Assembly: GCF_000092425.1 (NCBI RefSeq)
Contig: NC_014221.1
Location: forward strand, 997,001 to 1,061,000
Reading direction: 5' to 3'
DNA from: Truepera radiovictrix DSM 17093
Lineage (GTDB): Bacteria > Deinococcota > Deinococci > Deinococcales > Trueperaceae
Length of the DNA: 64,000 bases
Position 1 is the first letter of the stretch. Each line of letters opens with the position of its first letter. A program made the translations under genes and the position numbers. The notes beneath the pieces were generated by a model. The model was not told the origin of the DNA and searched no databases. It saw only the letters and a list, made by a program, of their open reading frames with translations. Below, in pieces: positions 42,761 to 51,896 of this stretch.

Positions 42761-45700
42761 GCTTTTTCTTCTCGCGCCAGCGCGCTCTTCTCCCCGAGCT
42801 GCCGCTCGCGCGCCGCGCGCAGGAACGTTACACCTTCGCCGACGACGCTCGGACCGAGTGGGGCGCTCTCAAGGTCATCGACCTGCGCACCGCGCGCCTC
42901 CTCGCCGAGCACATCAACAGGCGGCGCGACGCGCTGATGCTCGCGCCGCGCGTGCGCGCGGGTGAGCTCTACGCCGCGGCGCTCTTTCAGGAGACGCTGC
43001 GGCTCATCGTCACGAGCTACCTAGAGACGGTCGACCCGAGGGCGCTCGAGCGTGCTTACGCGCACCTCGAAAGGGAGCTCGGCCGCGGCGACCTCGAGGG
43101 GACCTTGAAGCGTTACCTCGCCGCGTTTCCGCCCAAAGCGATCGAGCAAGGGGAGGTCACGCCGGACGCCTACCTGGCGGGCACCACGGCCGGTATCCCC
43201 AACCGCACGCTCGCCTTCGAGGGGGCGCTGCTCCTCTACCTCGCTGCTGAGAACCCCGCGTTAGAACGCCTGAGCGACCTTTTTGAAACGGCGGACCTGC
43301 AGGGGACGCGCTACCGCGAGCTGATGGCCGGGCTCGAGGCGTTTTTTGCCGGTGAGCCAGACTTCGGCGATACGGGGCAGAAGCTCTTCGACCTCCTGCG
43401 GGCACCTATGCGCGCTGCGGCGACCTCGTTAGAGGGGCAGCTCGCCTTTATGCGCGAGCGTTGGGGGGCGCTGCCCATGGGGGAGTTGCCGGAGCTGCTC
43501 GGGGAGCTTCTCAAAGCCTCGGACACCCTCAAAGAGGAGACCAAGCCGACCTTCGTCGGCGGCCCCGGTCCCGTCGAGGCCCTCAACCCCGCCGCCTACC
43601 GCCCCCCGACGGGTGGCGTCACCCCCGACGAGTACGAGGCATTTTCACCGGATTCGTCGTGGATGCCGCGGGTGGTGATGCTCGCCAAGAGCACCTTCGT
43701 GTGGCTCGATCAGCTCTCCAAACGCTACGGCCGCGACATCACGCGCCTCGATGAGATCCCCGATGAGGAGCTCGACGAGCTCGCGCGGCGCGGTTTCACG
43801 GCGCTCTGGCTGATCGGGCTCTGGGAGCGGAGCAAAGCGTCAAAGACGATCAAGCACCTGCGCGGCAACCCCGACGCGGTGGCCTCGGCGTACGCCCTTT
43901 ACGACTACGTCATCGCCGAGGACCTAGGCGGGTTCGAAGCCTTTGAAAACCTCAAGGCGCGCGCTTGGGAGCGCGGTATCCGCCTCGCTTCGGACATGGT
44001 CCCCAACCACGTCGGTATCGACGGGCGCTGGGTGATCGAGCACCCCGACTGGTTTTTGCAGCTCCCCGAGTCGCCCTACCCGAGCTACACGTTTAACGGC
44101 CCCGATTTGTCGCAAGACGAGCGCGTCGGCATCTTTTTGGAGGATCACTACTTTGACTCGTCGGACGCGGCGGTGGTCTTTAAGCGCCTAGACCGCGCGA
44201 CCGGCGAGGTGCGCTACATCTACCACGGCAACGACGGCACCTCGATGCCGTGGAACGACACCGCGCAGATCAACTACTTAAACCCCGAGGCGCGCGAGGC
44301 GGTGATCCAGACCATCTTGCACGTCGCGCGCCTTTCGCCGATCATCCGCTTTGACGCCGCCATGACGCTCGCCAAGCAGCACATCCAGCGCCTCTGGTTC
44401 CCGGAGCCGGGGACTGGCGGGGCGATCGCCTCGCGCGCGCAGTACGGCGCGATGCGCACGGAGGACTTCGAAAAGGCCTTGCCCAACGAGTTTTGGCGCG
44501 AGGTCGTCGACCGCGTGGCGCAAGAGGTGCCCGACACGCTGCTTCTAGCCGAAGCGTTCTGGATGATGGAGGGCTACTTCGTCCGCACGTTGGGGATGCA
44601 TAGGGTCTACAACAGCGCCTTTATGCACATGTTCAAAAACGAGGACAACGCCAAGTACCGCCAGAGCATCCGCAACATCCTCGAGTTTGAACCCGAGATC
44701 CTCAAGCGCTTCGTCAACTTTATGAATAACCCCGACGAAGAGACCGCCGTGGCGCAGTTCGGCAAAGACGACAAGTACTTCGGCGTCTGCGTGATGATGG
44801 CGACCATGCCGGGGTTGCCGATGTTCGGGCACGGCCAAATCGAGGGGTTTACGGAAAAGTACGGCATGGAGTACCGCCGCGCGAAGCTCGACGAGACGCC
44901 CGACCGCTGGCTCCTGGAGCGCCACGAGCGCGAGATCTTCCCGCTGCTGCACCGCCGCTACCAGTTCGCCGAGGTGGAGAACTTCCGGCTCTACGACCTG
45001 CACACCGCAGGGGGCGGGGTCAACGAGGACGTCTTCGTCTACTCCAACTTAGTCGACGGCGAGGCGTCGCTCGTCACCTTTAACAACACCTTCGCGCCGG
45101 CGCACGGTTGGATTCGGGAGTCGACGCCGCTCGCGGGGCGGCCGCAGGCGACGCTGCTGCAGGGTCTCGGGTTGCGCGCGGGGGAGCGCGACTTCGTGAC
45201 CTTTCGCGACCAGATCTCGGGGCTCTCGTTCGTGCGCCGCAGCCGCGACCTTCAGGGGGGGCTCGCGCTCGCGCTCGAGGCCTATAAGTACCAGGTGTTC
45301 GTCGACTTTCGCGAAGTTGAAGACACCGACGGCCGCTTTGAACGCCTCGAGCGGGAGCTCGGCGGCCGCGGGGTGCGCGACCTCGAAGCGGCCCTCGAGG
45401 GGGTGACGTACGGCGAGCTGCGGCGGACCTTCGGGGAGCTCGTCAACGCCGAGGTGATCCGGGCGCTGCGCGGGGAGCGCGGGAGCGCTTTTCAGCGCAG
45501 CGTGCAGCTCGAGCTGCCAGAGCGCCTCGCGCGGACGCTCGCGGCCGCGGCCGACGTCGCGCGGCGCGAGGGGCTCGGTGCGGGGGCGGCGGCTGACGAC
45601 CCCGAGAGCGTAGCGGCCCTTCAGGCGCGCTTCGCGGCGCAGCTTGAACAGCTGATCGCCCTACCCGTTTTGGAGCCGCTCGCGCCAGGGGCGCCGGCGG

Positions 45701-46572
45701 CGCTGCGGGAGGCGCTCGAGCGCGACCTGCGCACGAAGCTCACCGACGAGGGGAGCGGGACGCTCTACGCCGCGCTCGTCCTGGGGGCGCTCGAGGAGGC
45801 GACGGGGGCGGGGCTAGAGGCGCTGCGGCTCGCTGCGCCCCTGCGCGAGGCGTTCGCTGGAGCGGGCCTTGGCGACCCCGAACGCACCCTGGCGCTAACC
45901 GACCTTCTCGTGCGCTTTGCTCCGCGCTACCTAGAGGGCGCGGCGGCGCTGTTGACCCAGCTCGAAGGCGATCCCGCCGCGCGCGCCTTTCTCGCGCTCG
46001 AGGCGACCTCTGGCGAGGGGCGGGCACCGTACGACCGCACTGCTTACGCCGAACTCACCGCGCGGCTCCTCGCCGCGTCGCTCCTAGCGGCCAGCGGCGA
46101 GCAAGGCGAGCGCACCCTCAGCGCTCACGCCGAGGTGCTGCGCGCGCTCAGCGAACGCGACGCGCACGCCGCGGGCGACGCGAGCGAGCTCTTCGCGGCC
46201 CCGGACGAGGTGGCGGCAGCGGGCGCCGACACGGCCCCGGAGGCGACCGACGCGGTAGCGGCCGTGCCGGAGGCCACGACGGCTGACACCGCTCCCGAGG
46301 CGGTGTCCGATGCGCCGCGCGAGGGCTCCGATGCGGCGTCGGCAGCCGCGAGCGAGGCGGCGCCAGGTGCAGCGCCCGACGAGGCGACGGAAGCGGCCGC
46401 TGAGACGGTGGGGTCGGGGCAAGACGACGCGGCACCAGCGCCGGCGCCAGCTGCGCCGACCGCGTCGGCTACCGATGAGCCGACCACCGCTGCGAAGCCG
46501 AGCGGGGCGGCGGGCACCAAGCGCAGGAAAAAGCCCTCCACCAAGCGCAAAGGGCGCAAGGGGAAAAAGTAA
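42757..46572 (+). CDS. Giant GH13 alpha-amylase family protein
   Basis: 1271 residues if started at GTG 42757 (open frame back to GTG 42619, without a good ribosome site). An N-terminal helical region (~1-240) precedes the GH13 barrel: region I SDMVPNH (D413-H418), nucleophile in IRFDAAM (D533), acid/base in LLAEAFW (E599) and region IV MNNPDEE (D660). The C-terminal ~430 residues are helical, ending in an Ala/Pro/Glu/Asp-rich stretch and a Lys/Arg tail (KRRKKPSTKRKGRKGKK). No signal peptide. Likely an intracellular glucan or oligosaccharide-active enzyme; substrate unknown. Confidence 0.85.
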   Translation: MSFFFSRQRALLPELPLARRAQERYTFADDARTEWGALKVIDLRTARLLAEHINRRRDALMLAPRVRAGELYAAALFQETLRLIVTSYLETVDPRALERAYAHLERELGRGDLEGTLKRYLAAFPPKAIEQGEVTPDAYLAGTTAGIPNRTLAFEGALLLYLAAENPALERLSDLFETADLQGTRYRELMAGLEAFFAGEPDFGDTGQKLFDLLRAPMRAAATSLEGQLAFMRERWGALPMGELPELLGELLKASDTLKEETKPTFVGGPGPVEALNPAAYRPPTGGVTPDEYEAFSPDSSWMPRVVMLAKSTFVWLDQLSKRYGRDITRLDEIPDEELDELARRGFTALWLIGLWERSKASKTIKHLRGNPDAVASAYALYDYVIAEDLGGFEAFENLKARAWERGIRLASDMVPNHVGIDGRWVIEHPDWFLQLPESPYPSYTFNGPDLSQDERVGIFLEDHYFDSSDAAVVFKRLDRATGEVRYIYHGNDGTSMPWNDTAQINYLNPEAREAVIQTILHVARLSPIIRFDAAMTLAKQHIQRLWFPEPGTGGAIASRAQYGAMRTEDFEKALPNEFWREVVDRVAQEVPDTLLLAEAFWMMEGYFVRTLGMHRVYNSAFMHMFKNEDNAKYRQSIRNILEFEPEILKRFVNFMNNPDEETAVAQFGKDDKYFGVCVMMATMPGLPMFGHGQIEGFTEKYGMEYRRAKLDETPDRWLLERHEREIFPLLHRRYQFAEVENFRLYDLHTAGGGVNEDVFVYSNLVDGEASLVTFNNTFAPAHGWIRESTPLAGRPQATLLQGLGLRAGERDFVTFRDQISGLSFVRRSRDLQGGLALALEAYKYQVFVDFREVEDTDGRFERLERELGGRGVRDLEAALEGVTYGELRRTFGELVNAEVIRALRGERGSAFQRSVQLELPERLARTLAAAADVARREGLGAGAAADDPESVAALQARFAAQLEQLIALPVLEPLAPGAPAALREALERDLRTKLTDEGSGTLYAALVLGALEEATGAGLEALRLAAPLREAFAGAGLGDPERTLALTDLLVRFAPRYLEGAAALLTQLEGDPAARAFLALEATSGEGRAPYDRTAYAELTARLLAASLLAASGEQGERTLSAHAEVLRALSERDAHAAGDASELFAAPDEVAAAGADTAPEATDAVAAVPEATTADTAPEAVSDAPREGSDAASAAASEAAPGAAPDEATEAAAETVGSGQDDAAPAPAPAAPTASATDEPTTAAKPSGAAGTKRRKKPSTKRKGRKGKK

Positions 46573-46830
46573 GCGATAAGCAGACGGCAACGACGCGCAA
46601 CGAGGTGACGCGTGGGGAACGCCCCACGCGTCGTTAGCGCCCTGTAGCACCTCTAAGCGCGGGGGGTGCTGCGCGGCGCGGCCCCTGGCACAAAACATCG
46701 TGCTGAATAAGGAGGACGCCGGTGTGCCGGCGATCGCCGGGAGTGCGGGCGCCGTCCGGTGGCGGCGGTCGGGCCACCGGCGCTCGTTTGCCGCGCCTTG
46801 CTGAGCGGGCAGTGCGTAAGCGCAGGGGCC
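46573..46830. other. Intergenic with hairpins, no gene
   Basis: Contains the hairpin 46607-46632 and a 14-bp palindrome CCGGCGATCGCCGG (46727-46740). No coding frame of merit. Confidence 0.4.
46607..46632 (+). terminator. Perfect 11-bp hairpin after GH13 gene
   Basis: Arms 46607-46617 and 46622-46632 around AACG, 34 bases after the stop. No T-run. Confidence 0.6.
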
Positions 46831-47337
46831 TCAGCGCAGCAGCTGGAACTGCCGAGCGCTGAGGTGGGTGAGGGCGAGCGCGAGCGCGTCGGCGACGTGG
46901 TGGCTCTCGGGCGTCTCCTTGAGCCCTAGCGTCGCCCGCACCATATAGCCCACCTGCGCTTTGCTCGCCCGCCCGGTGCCGACGAGCGCCTGTTTGACCT
47001 GCATGGGGCCGTACTCGACGACCTCGAGCCCGTGTTCTTGGGCCGCTAACAGGCACACCCCGCACGCTTGGCCGACCTTGAAGGCGACCTCGCGCTGCCG
47101 GTGGAAGTACTGCCCTTCAAGGGCCAGGACGTCGGGTTCGTAGAGCGCGAAAAACCTCGAGACCTCGCGGTAGAGGGTCTCGAGACGTGCGCTCTGCTCG
47201 GCGCTCGGCGAGGTCCGCACGAGCTTGGCGCCCAAGAGCGTCACCGCGCGACCCACCTCGCGCACCGCCCCGAGCCCTAAGTTGGCGAGGCCGGGGTCGA
47301 GCCCGACGACCGTCAGGGGGGGGCGGGTGCGGTTCAC
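46831..47337 (-). CDS. ruvC: Crossover junction endodeoxyribonuclease RuvC
   Basis: Holliday-junction resolvase of 168 residues, normal length. Catalytic acids: D14 in VGLDPGLANLG, E74 in LALEGQYF, and D150 with the preceding His pair in HHVADALALAL. KQALVGTGRASKAQVGYMV is the typical DNA-facing region. GTG 37 codons after the longest ORF start is chosen: a TATGGT box ends six bases upstream (leaderless-type) with TTGTGT 17 bases before it. Confidence 0.95.
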   Translation of the reverse strand: MNRTRPPLTVVGLDPGLANLGLGAVREVGRAVTLLGAKLVRTSPSAEQSARLETLYREVSRFFALYEPDVLALEGQYFHRQREVAFKVGQACGVCLLAAQEHGLEVVEYGPMQVKQALVGTGRASKAQVGYMVRATLGLKETPESHHVADALALALTHLSARQFQLLR

Positions 47338-47342
47338 CCCTC

Positions 47343-47372
47343 TACCATACACACTTTGTGTACGGGACACAA
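47343..47372 (-). promoter_or_regulatory. Possible leaderless ruvC promoter
   Basis: Minus strand: TTGTGT, a 17-base spacer, TATGGT, then six bases to the GTG. The -35 matches at only three positions. Confidence 0.4.
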
Positions 47373-47436
47373 AATTGGGTGGCCTGTGGCTCGTGACAAC
47401 CCGCCCACCAGCCACAGGCCACGCGCTACGGGCCCT

Positions 47437-48777
47437 CTAGTACTCCGCCAAGTAGGTATCCAGCTCCCACTCGTGCACGGTGACGCGGTAGGCGTCGAAC
47501 TCCTGGCGTTTGGCCTCGACGAAGTGGCTGTAGGCGTGCTCGCCCAGAGCGCTCTTGATCACAGGGTCTTTTTCAAGGGCGTTGATCGCCTCGCGCAGCG
47601 TCCCCGGCAGCTCGCGGATCTTGTGCTTGCGGCGGTCGCGGACGCTCATGTGGTAGATGTTGCGCTGAATGGGGGGGGGCGGCATCAGGCGGTTGGCGAT
47701 GCCGTCCATGCCGGCAGCTAGCATCGCCGAGAGCGCCAAGTAGGGGTTACAAGCCGGGTCGGGCATCCGCAGCTCGCTCCGCGTCCCGACGCCGCGCCGC
47801 GCCGGGATGCGGATCATGGCGCTGCGGTTCGAGGCCGACCAGGCGATGTTGGTGGGCGCTTCGTAACCGGGCGTCAGGCGCTTGTACGAGTTGACGGTCG
47901 GGTTGGTGAGCGCCACCATCCCCTCGGCGTGCTCTAAAAGCCCCGCGATCCAGTGGAGCGCCGTGTCCGACAGCTGGTACTCGGCCCCCTCGTCGTAAAA
48001 GGCGTTCTGGCCGTCTTTAAAGAGCGAGAGGTGGGTGTGCATCCCCGAACCGTTAATCCCCGCGACGGGTTTGGGCATAAAGGTCGCGTGCAGGTTGTGG
48101 TTGATGGCGATGCGCTTGACGATAAGCTTAAAGGTCGAGATGTTGTCGGCGGTCGTCAGGGCGTCTTCGTACTTGAAGTCGATCTCGTGTTGTCCCGGAG
48201 CGACCTCGTGGTGGGCCGCCTCGATCTCAAAGCCCATCTCGACAAGAGCGTTGACCATGTCGCGGCGCGCCTCTTCGCCCTTGTCGACCGGGGCGAGGTC
48301 GAAGTAGCCGGCAGCGTCGTGCGTCACGGTGGTCGGGCGCCCTTCGTGGTCGCGCCAGAAGAGGAAAAACTCCGGTTCGGGGCCCGCGTACATGTTGTCG
48401 AAGCCCATCCCCTGCAGCTTTTCGATCTGGCGCTTGAGGACGTAGCGCGGGTCGCCGGGGAAGGGGGTGTCGTCGGGGTAGGCGATGTCGCAGATGAGCC
48501 GCGCGACCTTGCCGCGCGCGTCCCCTTCGACGAGCGTCGGGAAGATCAAAAAGGTATCAAAGTCGGGTTTGAGGAGCATGTCCGACTCTTCGATGCGGGT
48601 AAAGCCCTCGATCGAGGAGCCGTCAAACATGATCTCGCCGTCGAGCGCCTTGTCAAACTGCGACACCGGCAGCTCGACGTTTTTGTTCATCCCCATGATG
48701 TCGGTGAACTGAAGACGCAAAAATTTAACGTTTTCGGAGTCTAAAATCTGTCGGATCTCGCTCTGTGAGTACGCCAT
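47437..48777 (-). CDS. glnA: Type I glutamine synthetase
   Basis: Makes glutamine from glutamate, ammonia and ATP; 446 residues, the length of the GSI-alpha (Bacillus-type) subgroup. Motifs: FDGSSIEGF near residue 51, [21 protein letters not shown] split around residue 240, [34 protein letters not shown] and [15 protein letters not shown]. The adenylylation-site Tyr region of beta-type enzymes is absent as expected. AGGAGGC precedes the ATG and a good promoter lies 30 bases up. Confidence 0.97.
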   Translation of the reverse strand: MAYSQSEIRQILDSENVKFLRLQFTDIMGMNKNVELPVSQFDKALDGEIMFDGSSIEGFTRIEESDMLLKPDFDTFLIFPTLVEGDARGKVARLICDIAYPDDTPFPGDPRYVLKRQIEKLQGMGFDNMYAGPEPEFFLFWRDHEGRPTTVTHDAAGYFDLAPVDKGEEARRDMVNALVEMGFEIEAAHHEVAPGQHEIDFKYEDALTTADNISTFKLIVKRIAINHNLHATFMPKPVAGINGSGMHTHLSLFKDGQNAFYDEGAEYQLSDTALHWIAGLLEHAEGMVALTNPTVNSYKRLTPGYEAPTNIAWSASNRSAMIRIPARRGVGTRSELRMPDPACNPYLALSAMLAAGMDGIANRLMPPPPIQRNIYHMSVRDRRKHKIRELPGTLREAINALEKDPVIKSALGEHAYSHFVEAKRQEFDAYRVTVHEWELDTYLAEY

Positions 48778-48809
48778 CTCGCCTCCTACCGGATAAGCCG
48801 GTTGGGATG

Positions 48810-48838
48810 ACTATGACGTACGTTTGGTCAAATGTCAA
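48810..48838 (-). promoter_or_regulatory. glnA promoter
   Basis: Minus strand: TTGACA (48838-48833), a 17-base spacer, CATAGT (48815-48810). A small ACCGG/CCGGT hairpin lies in the leader before the ribosome site. Confidence 0.8.
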
Positions 48839-49243
48839 GCCCAAAATTGCGATTTTAGACTCCGAATTGATGCTTTTGGTGTCACCAAGAGGGCGCTTGT
48901 GCAAAAAAGCCGTTCGTGGCGTGCGCCGCGCGTGGTGCGCCCCGCCGGCGGTGGCCCGTCTCCCGGAAAAGTGCCGAGTGTGCTAAAATTCTGTGACGAA
49001 GGGCCGCCTTGACCCGTCGTCACTTCCTGGTTGGGGTGCTACAAGGGGGTTGTGAGCCAGATCGCGTGATGAGGACCTGAGTGGTGGCAGAACGTCCGGT
49101 GGTGCGTGGAGGTGGCCGCGCGGGTGTATAAAGTTGCAAAGCGTCCCTGTACCGCCGAGGTCGTCGGTGCGCTCCGCCCCACGCTGAACCGATGTTTGCT
49201 CCCTAGGGAGGTGGCGCGCTCTTCACCAAACTTTCAGGAAGCG
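48839..49243. other. 400-base intergenic region between divergent glnA and liv operon
   Basis: No coding frame of merit on either strand. It includes -10-like boxes on the plus strand (TAAAAT near 48985, TATAAA near 49122) and could hold a small RNA, but I recognise no RNA family. Confidence 0.35.
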
Positions 49244-49274
49244 TTGACACACCCGAAAGCCAGTAGAGTATGAT
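49244..49274 (+). promoter_or_regulatory. Promoter of the liv-type operon
   Basis: TTGACA (49244-49249) and TATGAT (49269-49274) with a 19-base spacer, 41 bases before the binding-protein ATG. Confidence 0.5.
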
Positions 49275-49315
49275 GCCCTCGTAAAACACCACAAAGGGCA
49301 TAAGAGGAGGAAGCG

Positions 49316-50488
49316 ATGAAGCAACCGTTGGTCTCTCTTTCCGTTCTCGCTGCGCTCGCTGGAGGGGTCGCGTTGGCGCAGGAGCCGATCCGCATCGGGG
49401 TGAACCTCGAGCTCTCCGGCCGCCTCGTCTCGCTCGGCACCCCCGAGCTCGAGGGGATGGAGGCGATGCAGCAGAGTCTCGGCGAGGTGTTGGGCCGCCC
49501 CATCGAGCTCTCGGTCTGCGACAACGCCTCGACGCCGGAGGGTTCGGTGTCGTGCGCCAACCGCTTCGTCGACGAAGGGGTCGTGGCGGTGCTCGGTTCG
49601 GGCGCCTCGAGCCAGGCGATCCCCGCCGCCGAGGTGCTCCAAGAGGCCGGTATCGTGATGATCACGCCCTCCTCGACGAACAACGCCACCACCCAGATCG
49701 GCGACTACATCTTCCGCGTCGCCTATAACGACGAATTCCAGGGTGCGGTCGCCGCCGAGTACATGTATAACGATCTCGAGGCGCGCCGCGTGGCCGTTTT
49801 CCGGCAGCAAGACGACGACTACTCGTTCGGGCTCGCGGGCTTTTTCAGCGACACCTTCCAGGAGCTCGGCGGCGAAACGGTCGTGGTGGACTACACCGCC
49901 GGCACCGTGGACTTCGCCGCGCAGATCAACGACATCCGCGCCTTTAACCCCGACGCCATCTACACCCCTGGGTTCTGCACGGAGCTCGCCGCGCTCTTGC
50001 CGCAGCTTCTGCAGCAGGGCTTTGACGTCCCCATGATGGGCGGCGACGGCACCGACGACGCGCAGTGCCCCGACGGTGGTGGGCAGGCGTTTGACGGCTT
50101 CCGCTTTACCGCTTTCGCCGAACCCGAGCAGCTCGGCAGCGACCCCGAAGCCGCCGCGCGCGCCGAGGAGTTCCGCGCGCAGTTCCAAGAAAGCCACCCC
50201 AACGGCACCTTTAACGGCTTTACCCTAGCGGGCGCCGACGCGCTCAACGTGCTGGTCGCCGCCATCGAGGCGGCTGGTTCGGACGACCCGGCGGCGGTGC
50301 GCGACGCCTTGGCCGAACTCGAGAACTTCCCCGGCGTCAGCGGCCCGATCACCTACGCGGGTACCGACGGCACCCCCACAAACCGCATCCTGGGCTTTTT
50401 CGAGTACCAGGTGCCGGGCGAAGGGGGTGAAGCCTGGACGAAGGTGGCGCTCGAGGGGCTCGTGCGCCAGTTTGAAGGGGCGCAGTAG
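49316..50488 (+). CDS. Branched-chain amino-acid-type ABC substrate-binding protein
   Basis: Periplasmic family 6 (LivJ/LivK-like) binding protein of 390 residues. AGAGGAGGAAGC precedes the ATG; signal peptide to about residue 21 (GGVALAQ). IRIGVNLELSGRLVSLGTPELEGM starts the fold; VIMITPSSTNNATTQ-like and YDAINVLVAAIEAAGS-like stretches follow. First gene of a complete importer operon. It has four Cys residues, unusual for the family. Ligand: probably branched-chain or other amino acids. Confidence 0.92.
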   Translation: MKQPLVSLSVLAALAGGVALAQEPIRIGVNLELSGRLVSLGTPELEGMEAMQQSLGEVLGRPIELSVCDNASTPEGSVSCANRFVDEGVVAVLGSGASSQAIPAAEVLQEAGIVMITPSSTNNATTQIGDYIFRVAYNDEFQGAVAAEYMYNDLEARRVAVFRQQDDDYSFGLAGFFSDTFQELGGETVVVDYTAGTVDFAAQINDIRAFNPDAIYTPGFCTELAALLPQLLQQGFDVPMMGGDGTDDAQCPDGGGQAFDGFRFTAFAEPEQLGSDPEAAARAEEFRAQFQESHPNGTFNGFTLAGADALNVLVAAIEAAGSDDPAAVRDALAELENFPGVSGPITYAGTDGTPTNRILGFFEYQVPGEGGEAWTKVALEGLVRQFEGAQ

Positions 50489-50512
50489 CCAGCGCCACGC
50501 GCTTTAACACGG

Positions 50513-50538
50513 GGGGCGGGTTTCGGCCCGCCCCTTTT
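50513..50538 (+). terminator. Hairpin after the binding-protein gene
   Basis: Stem 50513-50520 with 50527-50534 (8 bp), loop TTTCGG, then TTTT. Placed between binding protein and permeases, it should lower downstream expression. Confidence 0.85.
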
Positions 50539-50708
50539 AGGTGAGCTTCGGACGCTGCTATCTTACTACCCTGCAAACGTCTGAGGTGCCCCAGATGGTC
50601 CTCGCTGGGACCCGGTCGCTCCCTTTTCGGCTCGAGCAGGCCCTTGTCGTAAGCGGTGTAGGCGATGGGGGGCGCTCGCTATTTCACGCGCTTTACGAGG
50701 TGACACAC

Positions 50709-51896
50709 TTGGTTAGTACGCAGGTACAACGGCCCAGGCGGGTTCAGGTAACCCCTTGGCTGGTGATCGGGGGGCTGCTCGCGCTGATCATTGGGCGCGT
50801 CGCCTATCTTATCGTCGGGACGGGCAACTACACGCTCGCGTTCTTTGTGGGCGCGCTCCTAAGCGCGCTGCAGCTCGGCAGCCTCTACGCGCTGATCGCC
50901 CTCGGTTACACGATGGTCTACGGCATCATCCGCCTTATCAACTTCGCGCACGGCGAGGTGTTTATGGTGGGCGCATTCACCTCCTTTTTCCTCTTCGCCA
51001 ACACCCCCTACAGCTTGCCGTGGGCGCTCTTCGCCGCGGCTCTCGCCGCCGCCGGGCTGATGTACGCCGTCAACCTCTGGCGCGGCAAGCTGCAAGACCC
51101 CGTGGTACTGGGCGCTGGCGCGCTCGGCTTCGTCGGGTTTACGCTCGCGCTGAGCGCCGCGTCGCTCAACTGGATCGCCGCGATGCTGCTGGCGATGCTG
51201 ATTACCGGCGTCGTCGGGATCACCCTCGACCGGGTCGCTTACCGCCCGCTGCGCGGCGCCCCCCGCATCTCGCTCCTTATCACCGCGATCGCCATGTCGT
51301 TCTTTTTGCAGAACTTTGGGCTCCTCGCCTTTACCCGCAACCAGACGCCCTACCGGCCGGCGACCTCGTGGACGCAGTTTTTGCAGTTTCCGCTGGCTGG
51401 CAACACGGTCTTTACCTCGCGCATGGTGATCCTCATCCCCCTCGTTACGCTCGTCTTGGTCGTGGCGCTGACGCTATTTGTCAACCGCACGCGCCTCGGC
51501 AAAGCGATGCGGGCGAGCGCGCAAGACCCCGAAGTCGCGCAGATGATGGGGATCAACGTCAACCGCGTGATCGCCACGACCTTTTTCCTCGGTTCGACGC
51601 TCGCGGCGGCGGCCGGGGTGCTGTGGGGGCTCAACTTCGGCTCGCTCAACCAACCCGCCATCTTCGGCCTCCTGCCCGGCCTCAAGGCGTTTGCCGCGGC
51701 CGTCATCGGCGGGATCGGCTCGCTGCCGGGGGCGGTGATCGGCGGCCTTCTGCTCGGCTTTTTGGAGAATTTCGTCCCCGCGATGTTCGCCGGCACGACC
51801 GAGTTCAAAGACACCTTTGCGTTTTTTCTTCTGATCGTGATCCTGCTGATTCGCCCAAGTGGTATTATCGGTGAAGACCTCTCGGAGAAGGTATGA
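50709..51896 (+). CDS. livH: Branched-chain amino-acid ABC permease, LivH type
   Basis: Inner-membrane permease of 395 residues, longer than enteric LivH (~308). TTG 50709 is proposed because GAGGTG lies six bases upstream; the frame is open back to 50541. LGYTMVYGIIRLINFAHGEVFMVGAF is the LivH signature and FRALSAAAQDPEVAQMMGINVNRVIATTF-like loop follows. Extra hydrophobic segments lie before the signature and in the 150-190 region. Overlaps livM by four bases. Confidence 0.9.
   Translation: MVSTQVQRPRRVQVTPWLVIGGLLALIIGRVAYLIVGTGNYTLAFFVGALLSALQLGSLYALIALGYTMVYGIIRLINFAHGEVFMVGAFTSFFLFANTPYSLPWALFAAALAAAGLMYAVNLWRGKLQDPVVLGAGALGFVGFTLALSAASLNWIAAMLLAMLITGVVGITLDRVAYRPLRGAPRISLLITAIAMSFFLQNFGLLAFTRNQTPYRPATSWTQFLQFPLAGNTVFTSRMVILIPLVTLVLVVALTLFVNRTRLGKAMRASAQDPEVAQMMGINVNRVIATTFFLGSTLAAAAGVLWGLNFGSLNQPAIFGLLPGLKAFAAAVIGGIGSLPGAVIGGLLLGFLENFVPAMFAGTTEFKDTFAFFLLIVILLIRPSGIIGEDLSEKV

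Noticed and set aside
48839-49243. RNase P RNA, tmRNA or SRP RNA in the long gap
   Set aside because: None of the conserved core sequences of these RNAs could be found on either strand.
49223-50197. 324-codon minus-strand frame opposite the binding-protein gene
   Set aside because: Antisense shadow of a clear periplasmic binding protein; no start signals.
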